Positions 5,379 to 5,509 of a DNA stretch of 5,509 nt are shown one piece after another; within the stretch, counting starts at the first letter, position 1; the number at the start of each line of letters is the position of its first letter. The DNA comes from Alkalinema sp. CAN_BIN05 (GTDB lineage: Bacteria > Cyanobacteriota > Cyanobacteriia > Leptolyngbyales > Leptolyngbyaceae). The stretch covers positions 1-5,509 of the forward strand of contig JAJAYH010000125.1 in assembly GCA_026786325.1 (NCBI GenBank). Reading direction: 5' to 3'. The notes under the pieces were generated by a model that had not been told where the DNA came from, did no database searches, and saw only the letters and a program-made list of their open reading frames with translations. The position numbers were made by a program, and so were the translations under genes.

Positions 5379-5509
5379 CTACGCTGCCAAAGCTTGAAGA
5401 AAGAACTTACGATATAAATCACAACTGGGAATCAACTGCTGATTTTCTACCGACACCAATCCTTGACTCTGAAGCTTAAAGGCGATCAACGGCTCCACAT
5501 ACTTGATGA
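5379..5509 (-). CDS. C-terminal end of an AAA-like (PF14516-type) protein, partial
   Basis: Minus-strand frame open from the window edge (first full codon 5505-5507) to TAG at 5379-5381, giving 42 residues. The pattern VEPLIAFKLQSQGLV, a short turn, then LIPSCDLYRKFF resembles the C-terminus of cyanobacterial AAA-like domain proteins (PF14516, AAA_35), which typically end in a form like FKLxSMGLV, PRCELYRxYF. Those proteins are NTPase-like with unknown roles, often fused to effector or sensor domains. The upstream part is outside the window, so it is unknown whether the gene is intact. The end FLQALAA departs from the usual terminus and a transposase relic begins about 70 bp downstream, so a disturbed 3' end is possible. 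A shift of one base at the stop would extend the protein by 20 codons (SPERLSQ onward). Confidence 0.5.
   Translation of the reverse strand, partial: IKYVEPLIAFKLQSQGLVSVENQQLIPSCDLYRKFFLQALAA

Noticed and set aside
5131..5397. 88-codon plus-strand open frame
   Set aside because: It lies antisense to the ISAs1 relic and overlaps the end of the AAA-like frame. The minus-strand reading has clear family motifs; the plus reading has none.

Overview
The window reads as a cyanobacterial chromosome segment. The hexamer CGATCG, core of the cyanobacterial HIP1 repeat, occurs about 20 times by eye where 1 to 2 are expected, and the gene families fit: a long proline-rich TolC-type protein, a cyanobacterial-style GH57 enzyme, and a fragment resembling the AAA-like proteins abundant in filamentous cyanobacteria. 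Genus cannot be assigned from sequence alone.

Layout, left to right. Positions 1-726 (minus) hold an M23/LytM-type secreted peptidase whose C-terminus runs off the window. An 80-bp gap with three tandem copies of a 13-bp unit separates it from an outer-membrane efflux (TolC-like) gene at 807-2606 (minus). The TolC gene reads toward the peptidase, so the two could be co-transcribed. A 274-bp AT-rich spacer (2607-2880) carries a plausible TolC promoter next to a perfect 18-bp palindrome. A GH57-type alpha-glucan enzyme follows at 2881-4320 (minus). A 224-bp divergent spacer (4321-4544) then leads to a secreted CAP/SCP-domain protein at 4545-5081 (plus). The right end (about 5116-5310, minus) holds a decayed ISAs1-family transposase fragment with three in-frame TAG codons, and at 5379-5509 (minus) the last 42 residues of a protein resembling cyanobacterial AAA-like ATPases.

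Functionally, three of the four main genes encode exported envelope proteins (M23 peptidase, TolC-like channel, CAP protein); the GH57 enzyme looks cytoplasmic and acts, by family, on alpha-glucans such as glycogen. The only gene-order link I would argue for is TolC plus M23 peptidase: a trans-envelope channel beside a peptidoglycan hydrolase. No CRISPR array, rRNA, tRNA, intact mobile element or clearly new defence system was found. The more unusual items are the tandem 13-bp repeat, the palindromes upstream of the TolC gene, and the transposase relic.
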